Shown: positions 43,569 through 52,905 of the stretch, piece after piece
Position numbering within the stretch: the first letter of the stretch is position 1
Layout: each line of letters begins with the position of its first letter
Assembly: GCF_018343775.1 (NCBI RefSeq)
Contig: NZ_CP074349.1
Span: 4,330,001-4,394,000, forward strand
Length of the DNA stretch: 64,000 nt
Origin: Pseudomonas cichorii
Lineage (GTDB): Bacteria > Pseudomonadota > Gammaproteobacteria > Pseudomonadales > Pseudomonadaceae
Reading direction: 5' to 3'
The notes under the pieces: model-generated
Seen by the model: only the letters and a program-made list of their open reading frames with translations
Told to the model about the DNA's origin: nothing
Database searches by the model: none
Made by a program: the position numbers and the translations under genes

Positions 43569-46343
43569 TTGACCCTTCTCACCGAGCCGGCCGTGCATTT
43601 CGGCCCTTATCGGATCTACCCGCAGCAACGTCTGGTGCTGGAAGCCGACCGTCCCGTGCGGCTGGGCAGTCGCGCCCTGGATATCCTGTTGATCCTTATC
43701 GAACATGCAGGGGATACGGTCAGCAAACAACAACTCATTGCCCATGTCTGGCCCAGGACTGTGGTCGAGGACAGCAATCTGCGCGTACATATGGCTGCGC
43801 TGCGCAAAGCGCTGGGCGATGGCCAGGCGGGACAGCGTTATATTGTTACGGTTGCACAACGTGGTTACAGCTTTGTTGCTCCCATCGCCCTGCAACGGGT
43901 CGAACACAGGCCAGATGCCCCTATGAAAATCTCGACCAGCCACAATCTGCCCACTCGTCAATCGCGCATCCTGGGACGTGATGCACTGGTAAGCAGGCTG
44001 GCAAGCCAACTGCAACAACACCGTTTCATTTCCCTGACCGGCCCCGGCGGCATCGGCAAGACCACGGTCGCCCTGCGGGTTGCGGAGCAGTTGATCGGCC
44101 AGTATCGCGATGGCATTCGTCTCATGGACCTGGCGCCCCTGACCGATCCGGCAATGGTCGCGACTCACCTGGCCCTGCTGCTCGACATCGCTATACACGA
44201 TGACGACCCCATGAGCCATCTTGGCGCCTACCTGCACGATCGCAGGATGCTGCTGGTGATCGACAACTGCGAGCACATGGTCGATACCATTGCCCTGCTG
44301 AGCGAAAGCATTCTGCGCAGCGCCCCCGATGTACACATTCTGATCACCAGCCGCGAAAGCCTGCAGGTCGATGGCGAATGGGTCGAGCGCCTGGAACCTC
44401 TGGACTGCCCGCCCTTCGAGGGTACGAGCAGCGCCGAAGCCATGAATTTTGCGGCCCTGCAATTGTTCGTCGAACGCGCCATGGCCAGTCAGGAACACTT
44501 TGAACTGACCGAAGCCAACCTGCCCATGGCCATTGAGATATGCCAGCGCCTGGAGGGTATTCCCCTGGCCATCGAACTGGCCGCTGCTCAGGTGGGTAAC
44601 CTGGGTTTCAGCAAACTGCTTGAACACCTGCAAACCAGTTTCCGTCTACACGGCCAAAGCCATCCGGATGGATTGGCTCGCCATCAGACCTTGCGCGCCA
44701 CGCTGGACTGGAGCTTCCAGATGCTGAGCGCCAGCGAGCAGACGTGCCTGCAACGCCTGAGCATCTTCAAGGACCGCTTCACCCTGGAGTCCGTCATGGC
44801 GGTGGTGGTGGATCCGCAGATCAGCCCGCAGGAGGTCCTGGCCATCCTTCCCCAACTGGTCAGCAAGTCGCTGCTCAATGTCGAGTTCGTGGACGACGAG
44901 GTCCTCTATCACTTGCTGGATACCACCCGCAGCCATGCACTGGAAAAACTGCTCCAGCACGAACAACTGCCCGAGCTTCGCGAACGCCATGCACGGCGCT
45001 GCCTCGTGCTCATGCAACAGGCCCAGCAAGACTGGGAGCACATTCCCACTCAGCAGTGGATCGACCGCTATATCTACAGCCTGGAAGACATAAGGACAGC
45101 ATTGGAGTGGGGATTCAACAGCGCTCACGCGCAGAGGCTGGCCATCGAGCTGGTTGCCAACAGCACACCTCTCTGGCAGGAATTATCGTTGCTCAAAGAA
45201 CACGACTTCTATGTGCGCAAGGCACTGAGGCTGCTGGAAACCGATCCCCTTGCACCCGCGAAGCTGCTGATCCCCCTGAAGCTGGCACTGGGCAGCATTT
45301 CCTTTCATACCCGTAGCGACACGCCCGAAGCGCTGGACGCTTTCATGAGCGCACGGGTACTGGCCGAGCATCACAATGATCTGGCGGGCCAGTTGCAGGC
45401 CATTTCAGGAAAGATGATCGTTGACGTGTGTCGCGGTGATTACCTGCAAGCCCTTGAACAGAATCGCCAGTTCAATCGGCTGGGCATGAACACCGATACC
45501 TTTATCTGCATGAGCACCCATCGCTTACGGGTTCTGGCGCTGCACTTTTCCGGCGATCAGACCCTGGCACGGCTGAATGCCGAGCAGGTCATTCAGCGCA
45601 TGGCTCAAAGCGGACATCCTCATCAATTCACGTATGTTTTCGGCGTGCAATACGATCAGAGCGTTGCGGCCCTGACCATTCTGGCGCGCATTCTATGGCT
45701 GCAAGGACGTCCCGAGCTTGCGTGGCAGACCGCCCGGCAGGCGCTGGACATTGCCCTGCAGATCAAACATGGAACGTCCATCTGCCACACCCTCTCCCTG
45801 GCCGGTTGCGTCATCGCCCTCTACAACGGCGATACCCAGACAGCCACCGAGTTGTTGAAGCTGCTGCGCGACCAGTCGCAAAGGCATTCGGCACTGCTGT
45901 TTTATGACTGGGGGCAGCGTTACGCGCAGTTGATGACGTCCCCAGCCACCGAGAACAATTTTGCGGACAGTACCGGGTTCATCAGAGACATCATGATCAC
46001 CCTGCGTCCAGGCCCGGTCGACGATGCCCTCTTCGAGCGGGCGCAAAGCGGAGCAGCAGGCTGGTGTACATCGGAAATCCTGCGCGCCAGAGCCGACACT
46101 CTCCCACCTGAAGACGCCGACACCGCCGAAGCCATACTGCTCAAGGCATTGAGCGTGGCGCAGAAACAGGGTGCCCTGGCCTGGGAACTGCGCAGCGCCA
46201 CTTCACTCGCCAGGCTCAAGCAGCGTCAGGGCTACAGGCAGCAGGCATACGCTTTGCTGGAGCCTGTGCATGCACGGTTCACCGAAGGCTTCACAACGCC
46301 GGACCTGATCGCGGCCCGGCAATTACTCGATCAGTTGCGGTGA
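43569..46343 (+). CDS. Winged-helix/NTPase regulator with helical-repeat C-terminus
   Basis: A 924-residue transcription factor. Residues 8–105 form an OmpR/ToxR-like winged helix (LGSRALDILLILIEHAG…VEDSNLRVHMAALRKAL). An NB-ARC/STAND-type NTPase follows, with the P-loop GPGGIGKTT near 157–165 and the LLVIDNCEH Walker B. The second half is helical and repeat-like, probably a ligand- or protein-sensing TPR module. The start is a TTG: the only near ATG (43561) is out of frame, and AGGA stands ten bases before the TTG. It converges, with a 21-base overlap, on a shorter paralogue. Confidence 0.85.
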   Translation: MTLLTEPAVHFGPYRIYPQQRLVLEADRPVRLGSRALDILLILIEHAGDTVSKQQLIAHVWPRTVVEDSNLRVHMAALRKALGDGQAGQRYIVTVAQRGYSFVAPIALQRVEHRPDAPMKISTSHNLPTRQSRILGRDALVSRLASQLQQHRFISLTGPGGIGKTTVALRVAEQLIGQYRDGIRLMDLAPLTDPAMVATHLALLLDIAIHDDDPMSHLGAYLHDRRMLLVIDNCEHMVDTIALLSESILRSAPDVHILITSRESLQVDGEWVERLEPLDCPPFEGTSSAEAMNFAALQLFVERAMASQEHFELTEANLPMAIEICQRLEGIPLAIELAAAQVGNLGFSKLLEHLQTSFRLHGQSHPDGLARHQTLRATLDWSFQMLSASEQTCLQRLSIFKDRFTLESVMAVVVDPQISPQEVLAILPQLVSKSLLNVEFVDDEVLYHLLDTTRSHALEKLLQHEQLPELRERHARRCLVLMQQAQQDWEHIPTQQWIDRYIYSLEDIRTALEWGFNSAHAQRLAIELVANSTPLWQELSLLKEHDFYVRKALRLLETDPLAPAKLLIPLKLALGSISFHTRSDTPEALDAFMSARVLAEHHNDLAGQLQAISGKMIVDVCRGDYLQALEQNRQFNRLGMNTDTFICMSTHRLRVLALHFSGDQTLARLNAEQVIQRMAQSGHPHQFTYVFGVQYDQSVAALTILARILWLQGRPELAWQTARQALDIALQIKHGTSICHTLSLAGCVIALYNGDTQTATELLKLLRDQSQRHSALLFYDWGQRYAQLMTSPATENNFADSTGFIRDIMITLRPGPVDDALFERAQSGAAGWCTSEILRARADTLPPEDADTAEAILLKALSVAQKQGALAWELRSATSLARLKQRQGYRQQAYALLEPVHARFTEGFTTPDLIAARQLLDQLR

Positions 46344-47792
46344 CGGAGCGCGCGCTACTGCGAAGCGCTCCATACCGAGATAACGTGCAAGACGAGCCTC
46401 GTATACTCGCCCGTCACCACTGGCTTGCAGTTTCTCCAGCGCATAAAAACGAGTGGTGCGCAGCAAGTCATAACGCAAGCTGCTACCGCCCTGGCTTATC
46501 GACAGCAGCGATTTGTCCACCAATTGCTCCAGCGCCTTGCCGATGCCTTCGGCGTGCAACGAAACACAGCTGCAGACTGCAGTGGCAGCCGACTTCGTGA
46601 AGGCCGAACCAAAGACCGCAATACGCTGCAGTACGATTTGCTCGTGCTGGCTCAGTCGCTCGAAACTCCAGTCCAGGGATGCCTTGAAGGTCTGGTGACG
46701 CAGGACAGAGGTACGCCGGCCAAAGCCTGGCAAATGAACCCCCTTGTCCAATTGAGCTTGCAAACCCGTCAATCCAAAGACGTCGATTCTCGCAGCCGCC
46801 AGCTCGATAGCCAAAGGAATGCCATCGAGCCGTCGACAGATATCAGCCACTGTCGCTACATCCTGTTTACGCAAGACAAAACCTTGCCTGGAAGCCTGAG
46901 CACGACGGACAAAAAGCTGCATGGCCGAACAGGCCATGGCGTCACGTGTACCTGAGGATGCAATGGTCAGCGCCGGCAGCCCCAACACGGATTCGCCTCT
47001 GGCCTGCAGCGCCTGACGGCTGGTCACCAGAATCGACAGATGGGCACAAGCCGGCAACAGGGTTTCGGCCCAGCGCCGACTGTTTTCAAGCTGATGTTCG
47101 CAACCGTCGAAGATCAACAGCGCACGCCGTCCGGCCAGCGTCGAGGCCAGATCAGCCAGAGACGAGTCTCTGCCAAGCCCCAGCGCCGAAGCCATTTGGC
47201 CGGCCACCTGCTGCGGGTCATCCAGAACTGAAAAGTCGATAAGCCAGGCACCATCCGGATAATGCCTGAGCAGTGATTCAGCGACCCGGCAGGCCACCGT
47301 TGTCTTGCCGATACCGCCAGGTCCGACCAGAGTCATGAGGCGTACTCCCGGCAACTGACGCACGATCCTGCCCACGACTTCATCGCGACCGATCACAGAT
47401 GTCAGGCGCGCAGGCAGATTGTGCTTCGGCGCATTGATCTGCGGGTTCGCCTCCACCTGTTCGACCCTGGCCACGAAGCAATAACCTCGCAAGGGAACCG
47501 TCTCGATAAAGCGCTGCCCCTTCTGCCCGTCTTTCAAGGCTCGACGCAAGGCCGCGACCTGCACACGCAAATTGATATCTTCGACGATAGAGTCGGGCCA
47601 GACCTGAGCAATGAGGCTGCTCTTGCTGACAATGCTGCCCGCCTGCCCGATCAGCACCTGAAGGATCTCAAGCGCCCTGCTCCCCACACGCAATGTTTTG
47701 TCGCCCTGCATCACCTGACGCTGACGAACATCAAACACATAGGGACCGAAACGCAGCACCGAATCGTTGTGTATATTCTTGAGGCTGTCCAT
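46323..47792 (-). CDS. Shorter paralogue of the winged-helix/NTPase regulator
   Basis: A 489-residue protein with the same N-terminal plan as its neighbour: winged helix at about 12–108 (VGSRALEILQVLIGQAG…VEDINLRVQVAALRRAL), then a P-loop NTPase (LVGPGGIGKTT near 155) with LLIFDGCEHQ as Walker B. It stops soon after the NTPase, lacking the roughly 430-residue helical-repeat half. Members of this length occur in Pseudomonas, so it may be complete rather than broken. It could antagonise or partner the larger protein. The 3' ends overlap by 21 bases. Confidence 0.83.
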   Translation of the reverse strand: MDSLKNIHNDSVLRFGPYVFDVRQRQVMQGDKTLRVGSRALEILQVLIGQAGSIVSKSSLIAQVWPDSIVEDINLRVQVAALRRALKDGQKGQRFIETVPLRGYCFVARVEQVEANPQINAPKHNLPARLTSVIGRDEVVGRIVRQLPGVRLMTLVGPGGIGKTTVACRVAESLLRHYPDGAWLIDFSVLDDPQQVAGQMASALGLGRDSSLADLASTLAGRRALLIFDGCEHQLENSRRWAETLLPACAHLSILVTSRQALQARGESVLGLPALTIASSGTRDAMACSAMQLFVRRAQASRQGFVLRKQDVATVADICRRLDGIPLAIELAAARIDVFGLTGLQAQLDKGVHLPGFGRRTSVLRHQTFKASLDWSFERLSQHEQIVLQRIAVFGSAFTKSAATAVCSCVSLHAEGIGKALEQLVDKSLLSISQGGSSLRYDLLRTTRFYALEKLQASGDGRVYEARLARYLGMERFAVARAPSPQLIE

Positions 47793-47946
47793 ATCCGTTC
47801 ACACGCCGATAAACCCGGCTATCCGGACCACCGCACGACCCTTGCAAAAGATTCGTGTTTATCTTGGCAGGCAGGAAAACCGGGACAACCGGCACAGGAG
47901 GCGCGATACGGTCATTGCGGTGCGCAATACGGACAATGGAGCGTGT

Positions 47947-48897
47947 TTAGCTGAACTGCTCGCGATACTGGGCTGGCGTCAACCCGATCTTGCCGCTGAA
48001 CAGGAAGCGCATGTGCCGCACGCTGCCGAAGCCGCTTTTATAAGCCACGGTCTTGAGTGGCAGCTCTGTGGTTTCCAGCAGGTTCCGGGCGTGATCGATG
48101 CGGGCGCTCTGCAGGAAGTCCATGGGCGTCATCCCGACTTCACGGGCAAAGGTGCGAGCAAAGTGCCGGGCACTCATATTGGCGAGACTGGCCATGCGCT
48201 CGACGCTGAAGGCCTCATCCAGATGTTCCAGCACGTAGTTCTGTACGCGGGTAACGGGGGTTTCCTGCAAGGCAATGGCAGTCATCAAGGGGCTGAACTG
48301 CGCCTGGCCGCCCTGGCGCCTCATCAATACCAGCAGCACCTTGGCCACATCCTGGGCGACCTTCTTGCCATGATCCTGGGCAACTACCGCAAGCGAAAGG
48401 TCGATACCGGCAGTGACGCCACCGGAAGTCATGAGATTGCGATCACGGATATAAATCTGATCAGTTTCCACCTGCGCCTTGGGGAAGCGCTTGATGAGCC
48501 GGTCCGTGTAATGCCAGTGAGTGGTCACGCGATGTCCGTCGAGCAGACCGGCATCCCCCAGAATGAAGGCCCCGGTACAAATGGAGCCGTAGCAGGAAGA
48601 CCGGGGCGCGACCTCATTCAGCCAGTTCAACAAAGGCTGATGTCTTTCGTTGTAGGCCCCCGGCCCTCCGGGTATCAACAGAAGGTCGTAATCCTCCACG
48701 GCCTGGTCCATATGCCGGTCAGCCACGATGTTGACGCCGCTGGACGCACGAAGCGCGCCCTGCTCGGTGCCAATGGTCGATATCCGGTAATGCTTGTCGG
48801 GCGCCAGATAGCGATTGGCAATGGAAAAAACCTCGATAGGCCCCGCCATATCGAGCAAGAGAAAGTCCGGGAACAGCACCATCGCCACGGTTTTCAT
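47947..48897 (-). CDS. GlxA-type AraC regulator with DJ-1/PfpI domain
   Basis: A 316-residue regulator. The N-terminal DJ-1/PfpI-like domain (about 1–170) has the CYGSICTGAFILGDAGLL nucleophile-elbow region. An AraC DNA-binding domain fills about 215–316 (VERMASLANMSARHFARTFAREVG). Relatives include GbdR, ArgR and CdhR, which control amine and amino-acid catabolism in Pseudomonas, but no catabolic genes are adjacent to suggest the inducer. Confidence 0.88.
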   Translation of the reverse strand: MKTVAMVLFPDFLLLDMAGPIEVFSIANRYLAPDKHYRISTIGTEQGALRASSGVNIVADRHMDQAVEDYDLLLIPGGPGAYNERHQPLLNWLNEVAPRSSCYGSICTGAFILGDAGLLDGHRVTTHWHYTDRLIKRFPKAQVETDQIYIRDRNLMTSGGVTAGIDLSLAVVAQDHGKKVAQDVAKVLLVLMRRQGGQAQFSPLMTAIALQETPVTRVQNYVLEHLDEAFSVERMASLANMSARHFARTFAREVGMTPMDFLQSARIDHARNLLETTELPLKTVAYKSGFGSVRHMRFLFSGKIGLTPAQYREQFS

Positions 48898-49100
48898 AAG
48901 TCGCGCATCACTTGAATGAAGACAGACTGCGCATTATGAACAAGATGGCCCGGCTCTGCTGGCTGCCCGGCACTGTCAACCAGAGCAGGACAGTCATTCG
49001 TTTTTCAGCTACTTATTGCCACCCTCGATAACCAGTAACCTCTCTCTCACTTGGTCGATACCTGAATTTGCAGCCTCGACATCTGAATGGAGAAAGAATC

Positions 49101-49823
49101 ATGCTGACTCTTCGCAAAGCTTCCGATCGTGGCGCAGCCAACCATGGCTGGCTGAAATCCTTTCACACCTTCTCGTTTGCCAGCTACTACAACCCGCTGG
49201 AACAGGGGTTTTCCGATCTGCTGGTGATCAATGACGATCGTGTCGCAGCAGGCAAAGGGTTCGGCCAGCACCCCCATCGCGACATGGAGATTTTCTCCTA
49301 TGTGCTCGAAGGTGCCCTGGAGCACAAGGACACACTGGGGACCGGCTCGGTCATCCGACCTGGCGACGTACAACTGATGAGCGCTGGCAGCGGCGTTGCA
49401 CACAGCGAGTTCAATCACTCGGCAAGCGAGCCGGTGCATTTCCTGCAGATCTGGATTGTGCCGAATGTGGCCGGTGCGCAACCGAGCTATCAGCAGGAAC
49501 ACTTCAGCCCGGAACAGAAACGCGGACGCCTGCAGTTGATCATTTCCCCCGAAGGGAACGATGGCTCTTTGAAAGTCCGTCAGGATGCCCGGGTCTATGC
49601 CGGCCTGTTCGACGGTAATGAAACGGCCAGCCTTGAACTGGCAGCCGATCGCCATGCCTACGTACATGTCGCCCGTGGCAGTGTCGTGCTCAATGGTGAG
49701 CGTCTCGGGGAAGGTGATGGTGTGCGTCTGCGTGACGAACAGCAGATTCACTTGAGTGAAGGCGTCGATGCCGAAGTACTGGTTTTCGATTTGCGGCCGA
49801 ACGAACGGCCACAGATGCCTTGA
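49101..49823 (+). CDS. Pirin family protein (YhhW-like)
   Basis: A 240-residue bicupin. The N-terminal cupin keeps the metal-binding pattern HPHRDMEIFSYVLEG…HKDTLG and the HSEFNHS histidine-glutamate motif, as in YhhW, which shows quercetin 2,3-dioxygenase activity in vitro. The biological role is unclear. A GGAGAAAG site precedes the ATG at 49101; the longer frame adds 11 residues. It is followed by the tRNA array, read toward it. Confidence 0.9.
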   Translation: MLTLRKASDRGAANHGWLKSFHTFSFASYYNPLEQGFSDLLVINDDRVAAGKGFGQHPHRDMEIFSYVLEGALEHKDTLGTGSVIRPGDVQLMSAGSGVAHSEFNHSASEPVHFLQIWIVPNVAGAQPSYQQEHFSPEQKRGRLQLIISPEGNDGSLKVRQDARVYAGLFDGNETASLELAADRHAYVHVARGSVVLNGERLGEGDGVRLRDEQQIHLSEGVDAEVLVFDLRPNERPQMP

Positions 49824-49895
49824 AGACTCTTTCTATATATAGAAAGAAAAAAGCGCGCCTCCTGATGAATGGGAGGCTCGCGAAGGGAAAAAACG

Positions 49896-49928
49896 CAAAA
49901 ACAAAAACGCCGCTCAATGAGCGGCGTT
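49896..49928 (-). terminator. Terminator of the tRNA array
   Basis: AACGCCGCTC pairs with GAGCGGCGTT around three bases. On the minus strand it is followed by a T-rich run, 12 bases past the last tRNA-Gly. Confidence 0.8.
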
Positions 49929-49939
49929 CTTGAAGAATA

Positions 49940-50015
<76 letters not shown>

Positions 50016-50017
50016 AA

Positions 50018-50093
50018 TGGCGTCCCCTAGGGGACTCGAACCCCTGTTACCGCCGTGAAAGGGCGGTGTCCTAGGCCACTAGACGAAGGGGAC
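50018..50093 (-). tRNA. tRNA-Glu (TTC), copy 2
   Basis: A 76-base tRNA with encoded CCA. It starts GTCCCCTTCGTCTAGTGG on the minus strand and has the anticodon TTC. It lies two bases upstream of tRNA-Gly copy 2 and is identical to the copy at 50278–50353. Confidence 0.97.
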
Positions 50094-50197
50094 ACGCTAC
50101 CCGGAACACATGGTGTGTGTTCCAGTGTCCAGATCCGCATCCGAAGACTTGGTTCTGGTTTCACTCAACCCTGCCCGAGAGCAGAATTGTATAAAAC

Positions 50198-50273
<76 letters not shown>

Positions 50274-50277
50274 AATA

Positions 50278-50353
50278 TGGCGTCCCCTAGGGGACTCGAA
50301 CCCCTGTTACCGCCGTGAAAGGGCGGTGTCCTAGGCCACTAGACGAAGGGGAC
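50278..50353 (-). tRNA. tRNA-Glu (TTC), copy 1
   Basis: The first tRNA of the transcript, identical to the copy at 50018–50093, anticodon TTC. It lies four bases upstream of tRNA-Gly copy 1. Confidence 0.97.
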
Positions 50354-50415
50354 ACACGTACAACATTCACTACTTACTGCGCTTTGCTGTGTGCTTTACG
50401 CTGTAAGTGGCGCGC

Positions 50416-50444
50416 ATTCTATGGATGGTTTGGCAGGTCGTCAA
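50416..50444 (-). promoter_or_regulatory. Sigma-70 promoter of the tRNA array
   Basis: On the minus strand TTGACG (50444–50439) and TAGAAT (50421–50416) are 17 bases apart, followed by a GCGCGCC discriminator typical of stringently controlled stable-RNA promoters. Transcription should begin near 50409, about 56 bases before tRNA-Glu copy 1. Confidence 0.8.
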
Positions 50445-50626
50445 CCCCCTTCTGAAAATTTATTTAAATCAATGACTTCGCCCCTCTTTAAGGTTCACAC
50501 CGTTGGCCGGAAAACTCTTGTCCCAAGAGAAAATTTAGTTGCAATGTCCGACGGAGGCATCTATGCGCAATAGTGCTTAGCCACTACACTCGCACAATAA
50601 TTTATGGAAAAAATGAGGTTTGCGCA

Positions 50627-51397
50627 GTGACACCACTCATGATCACGTTGATGGTAGTAGCTGGTATCGCGCTGCTTATAGCGATTGGCTACCTGAACCA
50701 TGTCGCTGAAAACAGCAAACTGGACAAGGCTCGTGCAAAGGTAGAACTCAACGACCGACTACGTCGTTGCAGTGAAATCAGCGAGACCTTCCCCGGCCAG
50801 CTCATGTCGCCAGCCCTCAAGCTGTTGCTGACCCGCCTGGAGCTCAATGTCGTTCAGCGCATGCTTACGCTGGAAAAAGGCAACGCACAGCTCAAGACCC
50901 GTGTGACCGAACTGGAAGAACTGGTGGCACAGGGCGACCGTATCCAGGTCACCAACGCCGTCAGCCCGATCCAGACCGAAGCCAAGGCCAAGGACATTCG
51001 CTTTCTATTGGAAGCGCTGCATGGCCAGGTCACTCGCGCCGCTCATGACGGTTTCCTGCCAACCAGCGAAGCCAAACACTGGATTCGCGAAATCCGCACC
51101 ATCCTGGTGAACCTGCATATCGAGTTCTTCAATAACCTCGGCCAGCTTGCACTCTCTCAAGATCAGCCAGGTCAAGCCCGCCTGGCATTCGAGCGCGGCG
51201 TGCAGTACCTGCGCAACCAGCCGGACCCTGTGACCTATCAACAACAGTTGCAGGCCATGGAAAAACAACTGGCACGCGCCAACTCCATGGTGCTGACCAA
51301 TACAGCGCCTACCGATGATGATGACAACGCCCTGACCGAAGGCCTGAAGGCCGACGAAGTCGAATCGGAATGGAAGAAGAAGGTCATCTACGATTGA
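50627..51397 (+). CDS. Conserved membrane-anchored helical protein
   Basis: A 256-residue protein of unknown function. A single N-terminal membrane helix (about residues 4–22) is followed by a long charged helical region with a coiled-coil stretch (about 80–115, LEKGNAQLKTRVTELEELV) and a helical C-terminal half with TPR-like character (GQLALSQDQPGQARLAFERGVQYL). The tail is acidic. I use the GTG at 50627, preceded by GAGG; the upstream ATG would add 18 residues. It has its own short upstream region beside the tRNA promoter. Confidence 0.75.
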   Translation: MTPLMITLMVVAGIALLIAIGYLNHVAENSKLDKARAKVELNDRLRRCSEISETFPGQLMSPALKLLLTRLELNVVQRMLTLEKGNAQLKTRVTELEELVAQGDRIQVTNAVSPIQTEAKAKDIRFLLEALHGQVTRAAHDGFLPTSEAKHWIREIRTILVNLHIEFFNNLGQLALSQDQPGQARLAFERGVQYLRNQPDPVTYQQQLQAMEKQLARANSMVLTNTAPTDDDDNALTEGLKADEVESEWKKKVIYD

Positions 51398-51448
51398 TGA
51401 CCGCACCGCCGTTGCGCTGCACTGCGCAACGGCGGACAGGCTCCCGGC

Positions 51449-51931
51449 TCAGCAGTCGGTGGACGCCAGAAAGATAGCCGCCAGACGCTCGATCCCCTCC
51501 TGATCCTCCTCCTTGAATCGCCCGACTTGCGGGCTGTCCAGATCCAGCACGCCGATCAGACGCCCTTCCTTTATCAACGGAATGACCAGCTCGCTATTGG
51601 AAGCGCTGTCGCAGGCGATGTGCCCGGCAAAGGTATGGACATCTTCCACCCGCTGGGTTTGCCGGCTTTGGGCGGCAGTACCGCACACACCACGCCCAAA
51701 CGGGATACGCACACAGGCGACCTGCCCCTGAAACGGCCCGAGCACCAGCTCTTCGTTGCGATTCAGATAAAAGCCCGCCCAGTTCAAATCCGTTATCTGG
51801 GTATAGAGAAACGCAGAAAACTGCGCGGCGTTGGCAATGAAGTCACGCTCATCGGCCAGCAGCGCCTGTAACTGTGCCGCCAGCAGGTCATAACCTTCCT
51901 GGCCCGCACCCACGTCTTGCAAATCGATCAT
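51449..51931 (-). CDS. msrC: Free methionine-(R)-sulfoxide reductase (GAF type)
   Basis: A 160-residue GAF-domain enzyme that reduces free methionine-R-sulfoxide. The three cysteines Cys73, Cys83 and Cys107 (VACVRIPFGRGVCGTAA…HIACDSASNSE) keep the 10- and 24-residue spacing of E. coli fRMsr, whose last cysteine is catalytic. The ATG at 51931 overlaps the upstream DUF815 gene by four bases, so the two are probably co-translated. A second, protein-repair MsrB lies 4 kb away. Confidence 0.92.
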   Translation of the reverse strand: MIDLQDVGAGQEGYDLLAAQLQALLADERDFIANAAQFSAFLYTQITDLNWAGFYLNRNEELVLGPFQGQVACVRIPFGRGVCGTAAQSRQTQRVEDVHTFAGHIACDSASNSELVIPLIKEGRLIGVLDLDSPQVGRFKEEDQEGIERLAAIFLASTDC

Positions 51932-52818
51932 GCCTGTTGCTCCAACAATTTCAGGCCTACCCAGTAACGCGCAAACTGGTAGGCACAACGACCATTACGA
52001 TTACCCCGCCCGGTCGCCCAACGGACAGCCGCCTTGTCCAGCTCTTCATCGCGCTGCCAGGTCAGGCCGGCCTTCTGCGCCAGCTGGGTAATCCAGTGTT
52101 CCACGACATTCAGGAAGTGCTCCTGAGTGAACGGATAGAAAGACAGCCACAAGCCGAAGCGGTCCGACAGCGCGATCTTGTCTTCCACCGCCTCGCTGGG
52201 GTGCAGCTCGCCTTCTACATGCTTCCAGTTTTCGTTATCGCTCTCCTTCTCCGGCACCAGATGGCGACGGTTGGAGGTTGCATAGAGCAGCACATTATCC
52301 GGTGCCTGCTCGAGCGAGCCATCGAGCACGCTCTTGAGTACGCGATAGTCACCTTCCCCCGACTCGAAGGAAAGATCGTCGCAGAACAACACAAAGCGCT
52401 GGGGAAGTTTCTGCAGTTGCTCGACCACTCGCGGCAGGTCACCCAGATGGTCGCGTTCGATTTCGATCAGGCGCAGGCCTGCACCGGCATACTCAGCCAG
52501 CAAGGCCCGAATCAGCGAAGACTTGCCGGTACCACGCGAGCCCCACAGCAACGCATGGTTGGCAGGCAGGCCATCGATGAACTGGCGAGTATTGCGTCCC
52601 AACTGGTCCCGCTGCCGATCGACACCGATCAGGTCCGACAGGCGCATGTCCAGGCTGACTTCAAGGGGCAGCAGATAACCGCTGCGCCCTTCTCGCACCC
52701 AACGCGCCGCCAGAGTCGCGGACCAGTCCAGCGGCTCGCGAACGGCAGGCAACAAGGGCTCCAGACGAGTCAGCACGGCATCGGCGCGCTCCAGAAAAGC
52801 CATCAACCGAGAATCCAC
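51928..52818 (-). CDS. DUF815 P-loop ATPase
   Basis: A 296-residue AAA-like ATPase of the DUF815 family. The Walker A motif WGSRGTGKSS lies at about 92–101, and FVLFCDDLSFE (near 145) is Walker B. A DnaA-like lid region with FPFTQEHFLNVVEHW follows. The function of the family is unknown. Translation starts at a GTG with a very strong AAGGAGGT site. It shares a four-base overlap with msrC. Confidence 0.88.
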   Translation of the reverse strand: MDSRLMAFLERADAVLTRLEPLLPAVREPLDWSATLAARWVREGRSGYLLPLEVSLDMRLSDLIGVDRQRDQLGRNTRQFIDGLPANHALLWGSRGTGKSSLIRALLAEYAGAGLRLIEIERDHLGDLPRVVEQLQKLPQRFVLFCDDLSFESGEGDYRVLKSVLDGSLEQAPDNVLLYATSNRRHLVPEKESDNENWKHVEGELHPSEAVEDKIALSDRFGLWLSFYPFTQEHFLNVVEHWITQLAQKAGLTWQRDEELDKAAVRWATGRGNRNGRCAYQFARYWVGLKLLEQQA

Positions 52819-52905
52819 GAAACCTCCTTATATTTAACTGATTAACCACAAGGCCCGATCGGCTATGCTTGCCCCGCAATGGGCATCAGAAGTGACTGAA
52901 CTTCC

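Noticed and set aside
46323..47792. Calling the short winged-helix/NTPase gene a pseudogene
   Set aside because: The frame is intact with a good start and both domains complete, and proteins of this length are plausible without the repeat half.
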